DNA of 64,000 bases, from assembly GCA_903825645.1 (NCBI GenBank), contig CAIKBL010000087.1:1-64000 (forward strand), written 5' to 3'. The notes under the pieces are model-generated. The model searched no databases. It was not told where the DNA came from and saw nothing but the letters and a program-made list of their open reading frames with translations. This document shows, piece after piece, positions 17,178 to 26,079 of the stretch; the first letter of the stretch is position 1; every line of letters begins with the position of its first letter. The stretch comes from an uncultured Pseudomonadota bacterium (lineage in GTDB: Bacteria; Pseudomonadota; Gammaproteobacteria; Ga0077536). The position numbers and the translations under genes are program-made.

Positions 17178-19378
17178 GCGGGATCTCCGGCATAGAGCGT
17201 CCGGGCGGCGAGCGTGCGGCGCTGACGGTCCTGAAGCCAGCCGACGATCCGACGGCGCCACTTGTCCAGACGGCGCTCCCAACCGCCGGGATGACGCACC
17301 CATTCGATGCGGTAGAACGAGGGACACAAAATCGCGGCATCGGCGACCTCGCCGCAATGCCCACATGCCACACAGCCGTCATCAACGTGTGCCACGGGAT
17401 CCGGTTTTAACGGATCTCCGCTATTGCGGAGCGTCAGCGAGGGACACCCCGACAGGCGCATGCACGCATGATCGCCACTACAGATATCCGCATCAACGCC
17501 AAATTTTTCTCGTACGACGCGCTCGCCGCGCTGGTCTGCAGCGGCGACCAACGGCTTCTCCCGACGCTGCTTATTCAGCATGCATTCGCTTTGCGCGACG
17601 ATGACTTTGGGACCCTGAAAATCGCTCGTCAGCGCTTCCTGCAGCGTGTCTCGCATTTTATTCACGTCATAGGTATCGTCGACGGTTCGGATCCACTCGA
17701 CACCGACGCCGCGCAACGCCTCCCCGATGGCATGCCGTGTACTGCGGTTGTGCTTATCCAGCCGGGAAGAAGGTAAATCTTGTCCGCCAGTCGCCGCGGA
17801 ATAGTTGTTATCCACGATAACGATGATCCCATCCGCCTTGTTGAATACGGCATTGCTGATCCCGCTCGCCAAGCCGTTATGCCAGAAACCGCCGTCTCCC
17901 ATCATGGCGATCGATCGTTTACTCGCGGGCACATTGAACGCGGCTGCACTGGAGGCGCCGAGGCCATAGCCCATGGTCGAGGCGCCCAGGTGAAAGGGCG
18001 GCATAGCAGCAAACAGGTGGCAACCAATATCTGCAGAAATATGGTGTTGCCCGAGTTCTTCCTGCACTAAGGTCAGGGCGGAAAAAATCGGACGTTCGGG
18101 ACACCCAATGCAGAACCCCGGGGGACGCGCGGGGACGATCCCCGCCAGTACCGGCACGCTGACGCTCGGGCTGGCGGGGGTCTCGGCCGGCTGCGGATCG
18201 CGCGGACCGCGGGCCGGAAGACCGACGGCGACGGGTTTCGCGAGCGCCGCCGGATGGTGGCGCTGCAGAAAGCCGGCTAGACCGCGTTTGAGCTCAGCGA
18301 CGGTGTACTCGCCTGCCTTGGCGAGCAGATCTTTGCCGTGGACTTTGACGTGCATGCCGGCGCGGCCCAGCACCGCATGGATAGCCTGCTCGTGATAATC
18401 CGGCTGACCTTCCTCGATGATTAACACGGCGCGTTTGCCTTGGCAGAAGCGGATGACTTCGGCGTCAATGATCGGGTAAGCGACGTTCAAGACGTAGAGC
18501 GGGATCCGGGAGTTGCCGCGGAGATCGGACATGCCATAACTCATAAGCGCGCGCTGCACGTTGTTGTACAGTCCGCCGAGCATGATGATGCCGAGATCGG
18601 CAATTTCGCCTTCGAAAAATTCATTTAATCCGCGGGCTTCGATGAAACGCACCGCCGCGGGCCAGCGCTCGGTGATTTTTTCCTGCTCATGCAAATAACT
18701 CGCCGGCGGTAAGACAATTCGACTGGTGTCGCGCACGGGCGACTCCAGCGCTTGCCGCAAAGTGAACGGTGGGCGGATATTCTCCCGGGTGACAAAGCTG
18801 CCGTGCAGGTGACAGGCGCGTACGCGCAGTTCAAGCATCACCGGTGTGCGACTAGCCTCAGACAGCTCAAAGGCATCATGGACGGTCTGCACGATAGTCG
18901 GCAGGTTGGGTCGAGGATCCAGCAACCATATTTGGGATTTCATCGCGAACGCATGGCTGCGCTCTTGCATGATCGAAGATCCCTCTCCGTAATCTTCGCC
19001 GAGGATAATCACCGCGCCCCCGGTCACCCCACCCGAAGCGAGGTTCGCCAGCGCGTCGGAGGCCACGTTGGTGCCGACCGTGGACTTCCAGGTGACGGCG
19101 CCCCTGATTGGGTACATCACGGACGCGGACAGTGTCGCGGCTGCCGTCGCCTCGTTCGCACTGGTTTCGAAATGGACGCCGAGCGCCTGCAGGATAGGTT
19201 CGGCGTCCGAGAGCACGTCCATGAGATGAGAGATGGGCGAGCCCTGGTAGCCCGCGACATAACCGACCCCGCACTCGAGGAGCGCCTTGGTGACGGCCAG
19301 TATGCCTTCGCCATGGAAAACTGAGCCGGGTGGGGCGCGTAGTTTTTCGACCTCAGCCTTGAAAGATCGCTCAGCCAT
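17174..19378 (-). CDS. iorA: Indolepyruvate oxidoreductase, alpha-type subunit (IorA-like)
   Basis: A 734-residue thiamine-diphosphate enzyme subunit. The N-terminal pyrimidine-binding region starts with LECGVGYVAGYQGSPISHLM. A cysteine motif FCIGCPERPIF lies near 425, and the TPP-binding segment MMGDGGFWHNGLASGISNAV...IVDNNYSAATGG near 494-525. At the C-terminus, about 636-690, cysteines in CSGDHACMRLSGCP and CVACGHCGEV...LCP would bind iron-sulfur clusters. With IorB it oxidatively decarboxylates aryl pyruvates. The start lies 45 nt after the cyclase gene, and the stop overlaps iorB. The likely operon is cyclase-iorA-iorB. Confidence 0.88.
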   Translation of the reverse strand: MAERSFKAEVEKLRAPPGSVFHGEGILAVTKALLECGVGYVAGYQGSPISHLMDVLSDAEPILQALGVHFETSANEATAAATLSASVMYPIRGAVTWKSTVGTNVASDALANLASGGVTGGAVIILGEDYGEGSSIMQERSHAFAMKSQIWLLDPRPNLPTIVQTVHDAFELSEASRTPVMLELRVRACHLHGSFVTRENIRPPFTLRQALESPVRDTSRIVLPPASYLHEQEKITERWPAAVRFIEARGLNEFFEGEIADLGIIMLGGLYNNVQRALMSYGMSDLRGNSRIPLYVLNVAYPIIDAEVIRFCQGKRAVLIIEEGQPDYHEQAIHAVLGRAGMHVKVHGKDLLAKAGEYTVAELKRGLAGFLQRHHPAALAKPVAVGLPARGPRDPQPAETPASPSVSVPVLAGIVPARPPGFCIGCPERPIFSALTLVQEELGQHHISADIGCHLFAAMPPFHLGASTMGYGLGASSAAAFNVPASKRSIAMMGDGGFWHNGLASGISNAVFNKADGIIVIVDNNYSAATGGQDLPSSRLDKHNRSTRHAIGEALRGVGVEWIRTVDDTYDVNKMRDTLQEALTSDFQGPKVIVAQSECMLNKQRREKPLVAAADQRGERVVREKFGVDADICSGDHACMRLSGCPSLTLRNSGDPLKPDPVAHVDDGCVACGHCGEVADAAILCPSFYRIEWVRHPGGWERRLDKWRRRIVGWLQDRQRRTLAARTLYAGDPA

Positions 19379-19423
19379 CCGATTTCCCGACGGAGTCCAA
19401 CGTAGCGTGCCGCGTCATGGTCA

Positions 19424-20206
19424 TTACTGAGGCACCAGTGCCAGGACCCGCAGCGGGCTGCCTGAGCCGCCCTTAATCTTCAGCGGCGCCGACACCAGCA
19501 CTGCGCCCGTGGCCGGCAATTGATCGAGGTTACGTAAACATTGCAGACCGTAGCGGTTGGCGCCGTGCATCAGAGTATGGCAGGGATAGGGCATCGGCCA
19601 ACTATAGGATTGTCCCGCGTCGGTGTTGATCGTCTCCACCGCAAAGCCATGCACATTGCGTGCGTCGATGAGCCATTCCACGGCGGCCTGCGAGGGACCC
19701 GGGGTATGGGCGCCATCTTCCCGCAGATTGACGTAGGCGGCCGGATCGCTGATCCGCTTGGACCAGTCGGTGCGCAAGGCCACCCAGACGCCCGCGGGGA
19801 TTGTGCCATGCTGCGCTTCCCACTGTTCCAGGAAAGCCACGCTCAACAGCCAGTCGGGATCCAGGGCCACTTCGGCACTCGCGTCCACCACCACGACGGG
19901 CGCAATAAAATTTTCAGGTGGAATCGTATCCACCGTGTTCGCCGGTTGATCCCGCCCGGAGATCCAATGCGCGGGGGCATCAAAATGCGTGCCAGTATGT
20001 TCGCCACAGGAAAAATTGTTCCAGTACCAACCCGGACCCGCCTCGTCGTAGTGGGAGATGGTTTCCATTTTGAAGGCGGCGACCTGTCCGAACTGCGGGG
20101 GCAGCACCAGCGGCGGGAAGTCGCTCGACAGGGTATGGGTCAAATCGACGATCCGGATAGTGCCGGCGGCAATATCCGCTATGAACGCGGCGAGCGAGGA
20201 ATTCAT
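19424..20206 (-). CDS. Cyclase-family metal-dependent hydrolase (kynurenine formamidase-like)
   Basis: A 260-residue cytoplasmic protein of the cyclase family. It carries the metal-binding signature HTGTHFDAPAHW, upstream VDLTHTLSSDFPP, and a later active-site FAVETINTDAG. Members hydrolyse amides or lactones, the best known being N-formylkynurenine formamidase (KynB). It heads an operon with iorA and iorB, suggesting a role in aromatic amino acid or aryl-acid breakdown. Sequence alone does not prove kynurenine as substrate. A secreted paralogue lies at 49953-50771. Confidence 0.8.
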   Translation of the reverse strand: MNSSLAAFIADIAAGTIRIVDLTHTLSSDFPPLVLPPQFGQVAAFKMETISHYDEAGPGWYWNNFSCGEHTGTHFDAPAHWISGRDQPANTVDTIPPENFIAPVVVVDASAEVALDPDWLLSVAFLEQWEAQHGTIPAGVWVALRTDWSKRISDPAAYVNLREDGAHTPGPSQAAVEWLIDARNVHGFAVETINTDAGQSYSWPMPYPCHTLMHGANRYGLQCLRNLDQLPATGAVLVSAPLKIKGGSGSPLRVLALVPQ

Positions 20207-20342
20207 GTGAAGCTCCGGTTGAGGTTGACGAGGGCTCGAGGAGGCATCGACCGTAACCCGCCCCAGGCCCGTGCTGCGGGTTGGAGGCTCGCACGCGGCC
20301 GGCGGCGGGGCGATGCCGTAATTGAGCGCAAGCAGTATGCGA

Positions 20343-20381
20343 GCGTTGCGTTTATTTCACTAGTTTTTTCCAGTGCAACGC
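20343..20381. repeat. Nested inverted repeat in a divergent promoter region
   Basis: Between the divergent cyclase (minus) and secreted-protein (plus) genes, GCGTTG (20343-20348) pairs with CAACGC (20376-20381). Inside it CACT (20358-20361) pairs with AGTG (20372-20375). The loop carries a T-run. It could be an operator or a terminator for minus-strand readthrough. Function not established. Confidence 0.35.
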
Positions 20382-20394
20382 GCGGGGCCGCTTC

Positions 20395-20919
20395 GTGCTG
20401 TTCAGCGTTATCCCCCGGGGGTACCATCCGGCTCCCATTTATCGCCGGAGGTCCTTTCAGAATGCCCGTCTCGTGCGTGTAATCCCAACGGCGCCAGGCC
20501 CCCGCGCGCCCGTGAGCTGCCGGCGAGTCGGGTGCTTGGTGGCGCTCTGCTGCTGCTTGTTTTCAGGTGTCAGTCGTGCCGAGATCCGCTGTCATTACGA
20601 ATACGGAGGGCAGGCGACAATCCTGGAGGTGGCGCCCGACGTCGACCCTTATCGTGCGCCAGTGCTGAAGATAGGCTCCTATCTGATGTTCCGCGTTGTG
20701 TGGCAGACCACCCCGCCCGCGCACGCGGCGGTGCACACATATGTCTATGTGGATACCGGGGATGCCCCGATCATTCTGCAACAGGGCTCTTGGTCGTTGC
20801 CGCAGATAAACGCAGCGCATTATGGTTTTACCGGACGGCAGCGGGTGTATGAGCCGGCGCGGGACAGCGAACTGCAGTACTGGTGTGAGAGCTCAGCCAC
20901 GGACACCCGCGCGCCATGA
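20395..20919 (+). CDS. Secreted protein of unknown function, coupled to capA
   Basis: The frame opens at a GTG and gives up to 174 residues. A hydrophobic export segment GCLVALCCCLFSGVSRAEIR lies near 52-71, with likely cleavage after SRA. The mature part is about 105 residues with IRCHYEYGGQATILEVAPDV, VWQTTPPAHAAVHTYVYVDT and two cysteines that could form a disulfide. The true start may be an internal GTG nearer the signal peptide, as the first 45 residues look non-conserved. The stop overlaps the capA start by 4 nt (ATGA), so the two are translated together. I recognise no named family. Confidence 0.65.
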   Translation: MLFSVIPRGYHPAPIYRRRSFQNARLVRVIPTAPGPRAPVSCRRVGCLVALCCCLFSGVSRAEIRCHYEYGGQATILEVAPDVDPYRAPVLKIGSYLMFRVVWQTTPPAHAAVHTYVYVDTGDAPIILQQGSWSLPQINAAHYGFTGRQRVYEPARDSELQYWCESSATDTRAP

Positions 20920-21884
20920 GTGCCCGTAGCTGGTCAGCAGCCGCGCTACTGCTTTTCGCCTGGGCGTGTTTTGCGCGCGACGTATCGGTCAAACTTGTGT
21001 TCGCCGGTGACATCATGTTGGACGATGGGCCCGGACGCCTGATCGCCAAGGGTGGCGATCCGCTGCAGGATTTCGCCTCGACGGTGATGGACAGTGACTT
21101 GGCGATCGCCAATCTCGAGTGCCCGGTCGCGACGGGGGGTAGCGCTAAACCCGGCAAAATTTATACGTTCCGGGCCAAGCCTGCGGCGTTGCGCGTCCTG
21201 CAAGGGCGCTTTCAGGCACTGGCGCTCGCCAACAACCATTCAGGTGATTACGGCAAAGCAGCGTTTCTGGAGACGATTGCACACCTTGACGAAGCGGGTT
21301 TTCAGCATTTCGGGGGCGGGCGGAATCTGACTGAAGCGCATGCCCCGTTGTGGATTACGCGGAAAGGGCTGCGGATCGCCCTGTTGGGCTATGACGAGTT
21401 CAAGCCGCGCAGCTTCGAGGCCGGACCCACCTGGCCCGGGATCGCCTGGAGCGAGGATGCGCTGGTGATAGCCGATATTCGGGCGGCACGCGCTGCAGGT
21501 GCCGATCTCGTTATTCCCATGATGCACTGGGGATGGGAACGCGAGCCGGAACCGTCGGCGCGGCAGCGCGCACTGGCCCGCCTGATGATCGATGCGGGTG
21601 CCGATATGGTGGTCGGGGGACATCCGCATGTGACCCAGGGCGTGGAGTATTACAAAGGCAAAATGATTGTCTATAGCCTCGGTAATTTCATTTTTGATGG
21701 ATTCTTCACCGCGCCGACGCGCACCGGCTGGGTGCTGCGGGTGACCGTTGATCGTCACGGCATGCTCGACTGGGATACGGTGGGTGCGGTGCTTGATGAC
21801 AACGGCAGCCCACACCGTGCGCAGGGGATCCCAATGCCCTGTGGACGCAAAGGAGATTCGGTGCCCAGAATCTGTTCCCCGTGA
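20916..21884 (+). CDS. CapA-family metallophosphatase-like protein
   Basis: A 322-residue protein of the CapA/PgsA family (calcineurin-like fold), with an N-terminal signal (LLLFAWACFARD). Motifs: VKLVFAGDIMLDDGPGRLIA, DLAIANLECPVA, FQALALANNHSGDYG, VIPMMHWGWERE, and MVVGGHPHVTQGVEYYKGK with YSLGNFIFDGF, all diagnostic. In Gram-positives CapA helps make or export poly-gamma-glutamate. In Gram-negatives without other cap genes, as here, the role is unknown. It is coupled to the upstream secreted protein. A decayed partial copy of its 3' half lies at 32901-33170. Confidence 0.85.
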   Translation: MSARSWSAAALLLFAWACFARDVSVKLVFAGDIMLDDGPGRLIAKGGDPLQDFASTVMDSDLAIANLECPVATGGSAKPGKIYTFRAKPAALRVLQGRFQALALANNHSGDYGKAAFLETIAHLDEAGFQHFGGGRNLTEAHAPLWITRKGLRIALLGYDEFKPRSFEAGPTWPGIAWSEDALVIADIRAARAAGADLVIPMMHWGWEREPEPSARQRALARLMIDAGADMVVGGHPHVTQGVEYYKGKMIVYSLGNFIFDGFFTAPTRTGWVLRVTVDRHGMLDWDTVGAVLDDNGSPHRAQGIPMPCGRKGDSVPRICSP

Positions 21885-21900
21885 CGGAAGACCCCTCGTG

Positions 21901-21926
21901 GGCGCACGTCGAAGTGCTTTTTTTTA
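21901..21926 (+). terminator. Putative intrinsic terminator after capA
   Basis: A short stem, GCAC (21904-21907) with GTGC (21914-21917), is followed at once by eight T residues. The stem is short but the position, 20 nt after the capA stop, and the T-tract fit a terminator. Confidence 0.5.
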
Positions 21927-22004
21927 TCTCGGCTTTCAGCTTGATCTAAACCAGGGAGGTTTCGTCATCTGAAGGGCGTTATTGCAGCTATCGTCAGTTC
22001 GTAA

Positions 22005-22825
22005 ATGACTAGGCTCACGTCAATGCCCTGCGCAAGCAGAACTGCTCCATCTACGATATCCGGCGGGCGCTTGCGGAGCAGGATCAGCCCTTGAGCGCGC
22101 CGGCGGTCTGGAAGATCCTGAAGACCCACGGCTTCGCCAAATTGCCGCGCCGCGCTGATGAGGAGCGACCCGCGAACGTACGCGTGGAGACGGCCCCCGT
22201 GGCCGACGCGCGCGCCTTCAGCCTCAAACTGCGGCACTTTCGCACCGAGTTCGGTGGTCTGTTCCTGTTCATCCCGCTGCTGGTTGCGCTACACCTCGAG
22301 AGGTCATCGACCGCGCGTCGCTGCCGAGCACCGTGCAGCTCCCCGCTGGCCATGCAATGCGCGCCTGGCGCTCTTTGCTGGCTTCAATGCCATCCCGAAG
22401 CGCTCCTTCCTCACCGAATATAGCTGTCGCATCGACCCGCGCTGTTACCCCATGCTCATGCACTACTGGTTCGATGCCCTGGGCACCGTGGGAATCGAGC
22501 GCGGAGAGTCCTTCCACCTGGACTTCCATACCATCCCGTTCCACGGCGAAGACGCACTGCTCGAGAGACACTACATCTCCAAGCGCAGCCGCCGGCAAAA
22601 GGGCATCCTCACCTTCCTCGCCCAGGATGCGCAGCAGCAAATGTTCTGCTATGCCAATGCGGATCTGCGCAAGGATCAGCAGAACGATGAAATCTTACGC
22701 TTCATCGAGTTCTGGAAGGCCCGTACGGCCCGTACGGGCTCCTTGTCGAAGGAACTCATCTTCGACAGCAAACTCACGACCTATCAGAACTTGAACACCC
22801 TCAATGAGCAGAAGATCGTAAGCGA
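22005..22825 (+). pseudogene. DDE-type transposase, frameshifted and truncated
   Basis: An N-terminal helix-turn-helix stretch (RKQNCSIYDIRRALAEQ, LSAPAVWKILKTHGFAKLPR) is followed, after frame changes near 22300-22370, by NAIPKRSFLTEYSCRIDP. Then come ESFHLDFHTIPFHGEDALLE, SKRSRRQKGILTFLAQDA and RKDQQNDEILRFIEFW, ending ELIFDSKLTTYQNLNTLN. This matches a class of large DDE transposases I remember from beta- and gammaproteobacteria but cannot place in a named IS family. Catalytic residues after DSKLTTY are missing because the frame ends at the junction with the IS66-like remnant. Confidence 0.6.
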
Positions 22826-22900
22826 TCCACCAACCCCATCATGACGATGCGGCGATAAATCCGCGAGGTTGCCGACCTCGAAGGTGAGGAGCCATTAGGG

Positions 22901-23152
22901 ATGATGGACGAGGTATCGCTAACCCCGCGGCAGCAGTCTTGGTGGGGACATTTACGCGCATGCGAAGCCAGCGGGTTGTCAGTAGCCGCCACTGCGCGGC
23001 GGGAAGGATTGCGGATCGGTAGTTTGTATGCGAGCCGGAATCGCCTCAGCGCACGACAGATTAAGTCTTGGTCGAGGTTTAGCTTTGGGTTTCATATCCC
23101 TCCCGCACTAATGCATTATCTCGACAGGAAGCATCTCCATAATCGTCTTTGA
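22901..23152 (+). pseudogene. IS66-family TnpA-like remnant, second copy
   Basis: Begins MMDEVSLTPRQQSWWGHLRA and continues CEASGLSVAATARREGLRIG, SLYASRNRLS. It shares most residues with the copy at 416-682 but is on the opposite strand and diverged, so not a recent duplicate. A GAGGAG lies about ten bases before the start. Similarity stops after RQIKSW and no tnpB follows. Confidence 0.6.
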
Positions 23153-23715
23153 ATATAGATGATTATTTATGTCATTCCATCGATGGAATCGAAACTGACA
23201 TGGCACTAGACCAAGAGACAGGCATCGTTAATCGAACGAGGCCTGGTCTTTTCTGATGCTAACCAAGTTTTTACCAGCGTCACGTTTGAGTTTTAGGATA
23301 CAAGACAGAATTATGGCGAAAAGCGAATGATTTGTTACGGATACTTATACGGTTGGTTGACGGTAGTTAGCTATGTTCATCGAGGCGCGGCTCGTCACAT
23401 TTATTCAATGAGGAACGCAAATGAACGCGAACAATAATCAATGCGGCGCTACGAGAAGCTATGACGTCCCATAAGATAGAAGATACTTTACGCAGAGTTT
23501 ATCGGGAGGAACTGCACCGTTAGCAGCGCCATCAAGAAAGGGGAAGCCGGGCGCCATTGTCAGTGATTTACAGGTTGACTCATTACAGGAAAGGATGATA
23601 AGAGTGTCCGAGCACTTGTACGTTTTCACGAACCGTCGGTACAACCGGATCAAGCTACTGATGTGGGAGCGCAATGGATTTGTGTGGTAGCAGAAGCGCC
23701 TGGAGCGAGACCGCT
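23153..23715. other. AT-richer intergenic stretch
   Basis: About 560 bases with no supported gene. It contains a perfect 16-base palindrome ATTCCATCGATGGAAT (23174-23189) and the plus-strand terminator listed separately. A 71-codon minus frame (23459-23674) has no recognisable features. Confidence 0.4.
23219..23254 (+). terminator. Strong putative intrinsic terminator
   Basis: CAGGC (23219-23223) pairs with GCCTG (23241-23245), and inside it TCGTT (23225-23229) pairs with AACGA (23235-23239). GTCTTTTCT follows. It would stop plus-strand transcription, but no intact plus-strand gene lies just upstream, only the dead IS66-like frame. Confidence 0.6.
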
Positions 23716-24387
23716 TTAGTTTTCAGGCTTGCGAGCGATTAAAAAAAATTGCTTGCCCAGAAATTTCCAAGCAAATGGAAAATTTAAGTAGAGTCGAACC
23801 AACAGAGGATGAGTAGGCAAACTACCTTGCGTCGTATAGGGCAGAAATTTATCTAAGCATTTGATGATTTTAAAATTTTTTAATTTAAGCGCTTCACATA
23901 AAGACAAGTGTGTAAGACCAAGGTGGTGGTCGTAAAAATCCCAATATTTTCCAGGAAGATAGCGCAAGTTCGGCCCCAAAATGAGATAACGCCCACCCGG
24001 CTTCAGCACGCTAAAAACCTGATCAAGAAATCCGTCCAATGCAGCTTTATCCGCAAGATGCTCTAGAAAATTTGAGGTAAACACTACATCTGCCTTTGCG
24101 ATGCCTATGGTGTCGAGGGAATTCGCAGAGATCATTCGGAAGTCAATCTCTCGATTCAAGTGTATTCTGCTATCCGGATTAAGGTCTATTCCAATTTTTT
24201 TTCCGGCTCTTATGTTATTTATGAACTCTCCGTAGCCACAAGCGACGTCAACAACGACGTCGTCCCGATTAATAAAATTCTGAAAGAAATTTCGGCATAA
24301 AATTTCCCATATTCTATTTTTTTTGGGCAAGAATTCGTCTTTGAAACGTATTCGATAGAGGTCTGTTAGTTTCTTTTCGTCGTTCAT
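23716..24387 (-). CDS. Class I SAM-dependent methyltransferase
   Basis: A 223-residue methyltransferase. Motif I is VVVDVACGYGEFINNI, with the acidic IGIDLNPD after it, then ADVVFTSNFLEHL and LKPGGRYLILGPNLRYLPGK. It is the type often found in polysaccharide clusters, where it may methylate a sugar or a lipid carrier. Its ATG overlaps the stop of the GtrA-like gene (ATGA at 24384-24387). It is the last gene of the cluster running down from 32.5 kb. The DNA here is visibly AT-richer than the metabolic genes to the right. Confidence 0.8.
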   Translation of the reverse strand: MNDEKKLTDLYRIRFKDEFLPKKNRIWEILCRNFFQNFINRDDVVVDVACGYGEFINNIRAGKKIGIDLNPDSRIHLNREIDFRMISANSLDTIGIAKADVVFTSNFLEHLADKAALDGFLDQVFSVLKPGGRYLILGPNLRYLPGKYWDFYDHHLGLTHLSLCEALKLKNFKIIKCLDKFLPYTTQGSLPTHPLLVRLYLNFPFAWKFLGKQFFLIARKPEN

Positions 24388-24791
24388 CGTTTCTGCCTGA
24401 AAGTGAAGAATTTGTAAATCAAGAACGTGGCAAAAATTGGTACGAATATTGCGAGGCCATGTGCAATCCCTGCAGCATAATTAACGAACATCGTTTCCAT
24501 CAAAACTCGCCGCAACAACATTGAAGATCCCCATACTATTGGGAAAACGGACAAATTTACGATCAAAAAATCTCGAGCTTGTTTGTGAACGGGTCTGGTA
24601 GAGGACGGGAACACGTATCGCTTATTCAAAGTGAACGCTGCGGTTATACCAATGCCGTAGGCAACGGCCACGGCCACAGGAAACGACGTCCAAATATTGA
24701 GTACATAACGCGAAGACCAGTTCAGGAATGCGGCAGTAGTACCGACAACCACGAAACGTAGAAATTGAGCACTGATAAAATGCCTGATCAC
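24384..24791 (-). CDS. GtrA-family membrane protein (polyprenyl-phosphate-sugar flippase-like)
   Basis: Four hydrophobic helices in about 135 residues, starting [20 protein letters not shown], with [20 protein letters not shown] between helices 2 and 3. Both are GtrA hallmarks. I chose the GTG at 24791 because it overlaps the stop of the upstream flavoprotein (GTGA) and begins the family-like part. The longer frame from 24884 lies wholly within the preceding gene. GtrA proteins move undecaprenyl-phosphate-linked sugars across the inner membrane. In mycobacteria a GtrA protein (Rv3789) sits next to dprE1/dprE2, matching the gene company seen here. Confidence 0.82.
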   Translation of the reverse strand: MIRHFISAQFLRFVVVGTTAAFLNWSSRYVLNIWTSFPVAVAVAYGIGITAAFTLNKRYVFPSSTRPVHKQARDFLIVNLSVFPIVWGSSMLLRRVLMETMFVNYAAGIAHGLAIFVPIFATFLIYKFFTFRQKR

Positions 24792-26077
24792 GTTATTGCC
24801 ATTCGCGCTAGGTTTCGGCCGAAATCGATGCTTTCGGAAATTCCCCGATCCTCTGGGTAGTAATAAGAGGTGTCGGCTAGCCATAGACCTTGTACCGGCA
24901 GCGCCACGGGCGGCAGGCGATCTAAATAAGCGGGCTCGCAGATGGGTTGAGCGTAGCGGTAGCGGCTGGCTCGCAGGTCGATGAAATCGTCATTCGTCAG
25001 GGCTGGGTTAATTTTGCATAGATAGCGGCGCACTTTGTCGAGGAAGGCGCTATCAGGCTCTTTGAACTTGGGATGTTCAGCGGGCATGTAGAACGGCACG
25101 TAGACAATGTGGTGTTCCAAGGGTCGCAGGTTGGTATATTCGACCAGGCCGGGGATGTCCATGTCTGGATCGTTGGTGTTCAGCCAGAAATTCTCGGTCA
25201 CGGCTTTTTTCAGCTTAGCAATGACGCAGACCACGGCGATATTCTTTATGGCCTGAAATACATGCAGAACTTCCGACGGCAAGTCGGGCATGAGGCGGGG
25301 TACATAGGGTAGGGGGATGGTGCTGATCACCTTGTCGAAGGCATGAAAGACATCGCCTTGCTGGATCCCTTTGATGTTTGCGTTTTCAATGATCACCCGC
25401 GACACCGGCGAAGACAGACGAATCTCGCCACCGTGACGCGCGATGTCGGTCGTTAAAGCCTGCAAGAGCGTATTTGAGCCTCCTTCTAAGTAGCCCAGTT
25501 TCTCCCGGAACAGATCGTAGCGGGAGCGCCCGATGCGGCGAATCCGACTCCAGATCCAAGCGGCAGAAAGTCCGTAGGCATAGTCGTAGAATTTGTAATC
25601 GAACAGCTTGCGCCACAGCACTTCGAAGGCCTCCTCACCCACCCAACGTTTGATCCAGGCGGTAGCCTCTAGATTATCCAAGGGCCGCCAGTCCTTACGT
25701 TTGGTAGCAAGAAAAGCGTGTAGGCCATAACGAAATTTTGCGATAAGACTCAGCCCCGGGAACCGGAGCAAGGCGAATGGGTTGCCCCACGCGTGCAGTG
25801 CGCCCTGATAGAAATAGCCCATTTTTGTTTCCACCCAGCGCATTTTGTCGGAGATCTGTAACTCCTCGAGCACTTGCAGGAAAGCCTGATCCGACGTGCA
25901 ATGGAAGTGGTAAAAGCGCTCAATGTCGAGGCCGTTAAAGTTGAAGATGGCAGTCATACCCCCAACCCGGTCGTCGGCTTCGAATACCACGGGACAATGG
26001 CCCTCCCGGGCCAATTGGTAGGCGACTGCCAAGCCCATGGGGCCGGCGCCTAGGACGGCAATGCGTTCGCTCAACAT
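24788..26077 (-). CDS. FAD-dependent amine oxidase-like oxidoreductase
   Basis: About 429 residues from the ATG at 26077. The N-terminal dinucleotide-binding motif is [20 protein letters not shown], followed by [13 protein letters not shown]. Mid-protein has [20 protein letters not shown], and the C-terminus closes the FAD site with [20 protein letters not shown]. It belongs to the protoporphyrinogen/amine oxidase fold that includes UDP-galactopyranose mutase-like proteins of polysaccharide clusters. The exact reaction is unknown; a redox or isomerase step on a sugar or lipid-linked sugar is plausible. It starts 2 nt after the epimerase stop and overlaps gtrA. Confidence 0.78.
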   Translation of the reverse strand: MLSERIAVLGAGPMGLAVAYQLAREGHCPVVFEADDRVGGMTAIFNFNGLDIERFYHFHCTSDQAFLQVLEELQISDKMRWVETKMGYFYQGALHAWGNPFALLRFPGLSLIAKFRYGLHAFLATKRKDWRPLDNLEATAWIKRWVGEEAFEVLWRKLFDYKFYDYAYGLSAAWIWSRIRRIGRSRYDLFREKLGYLEGGSNTLLQALTTDIARHGGEIRLSSPVSRVIIENANIKGIQQGDVFHAFDKVISTIPLPYVPRLMPDLPSEVLHVFQAIKNIAVVCVIAKLKKAVTENFWLNTNDPDMDIPGLVEYTNLRPLEHHIVYVPFYMPAEHPKFKEPDSAFLDKVRRYLCKINPALTNDDFIDLRASRYRYAQPICEPAYLDRLPPVALPVQGLWLADTSYYYPEDRGISESIDFGRNLARMAIT

Positions 26078-26079
26078 GG

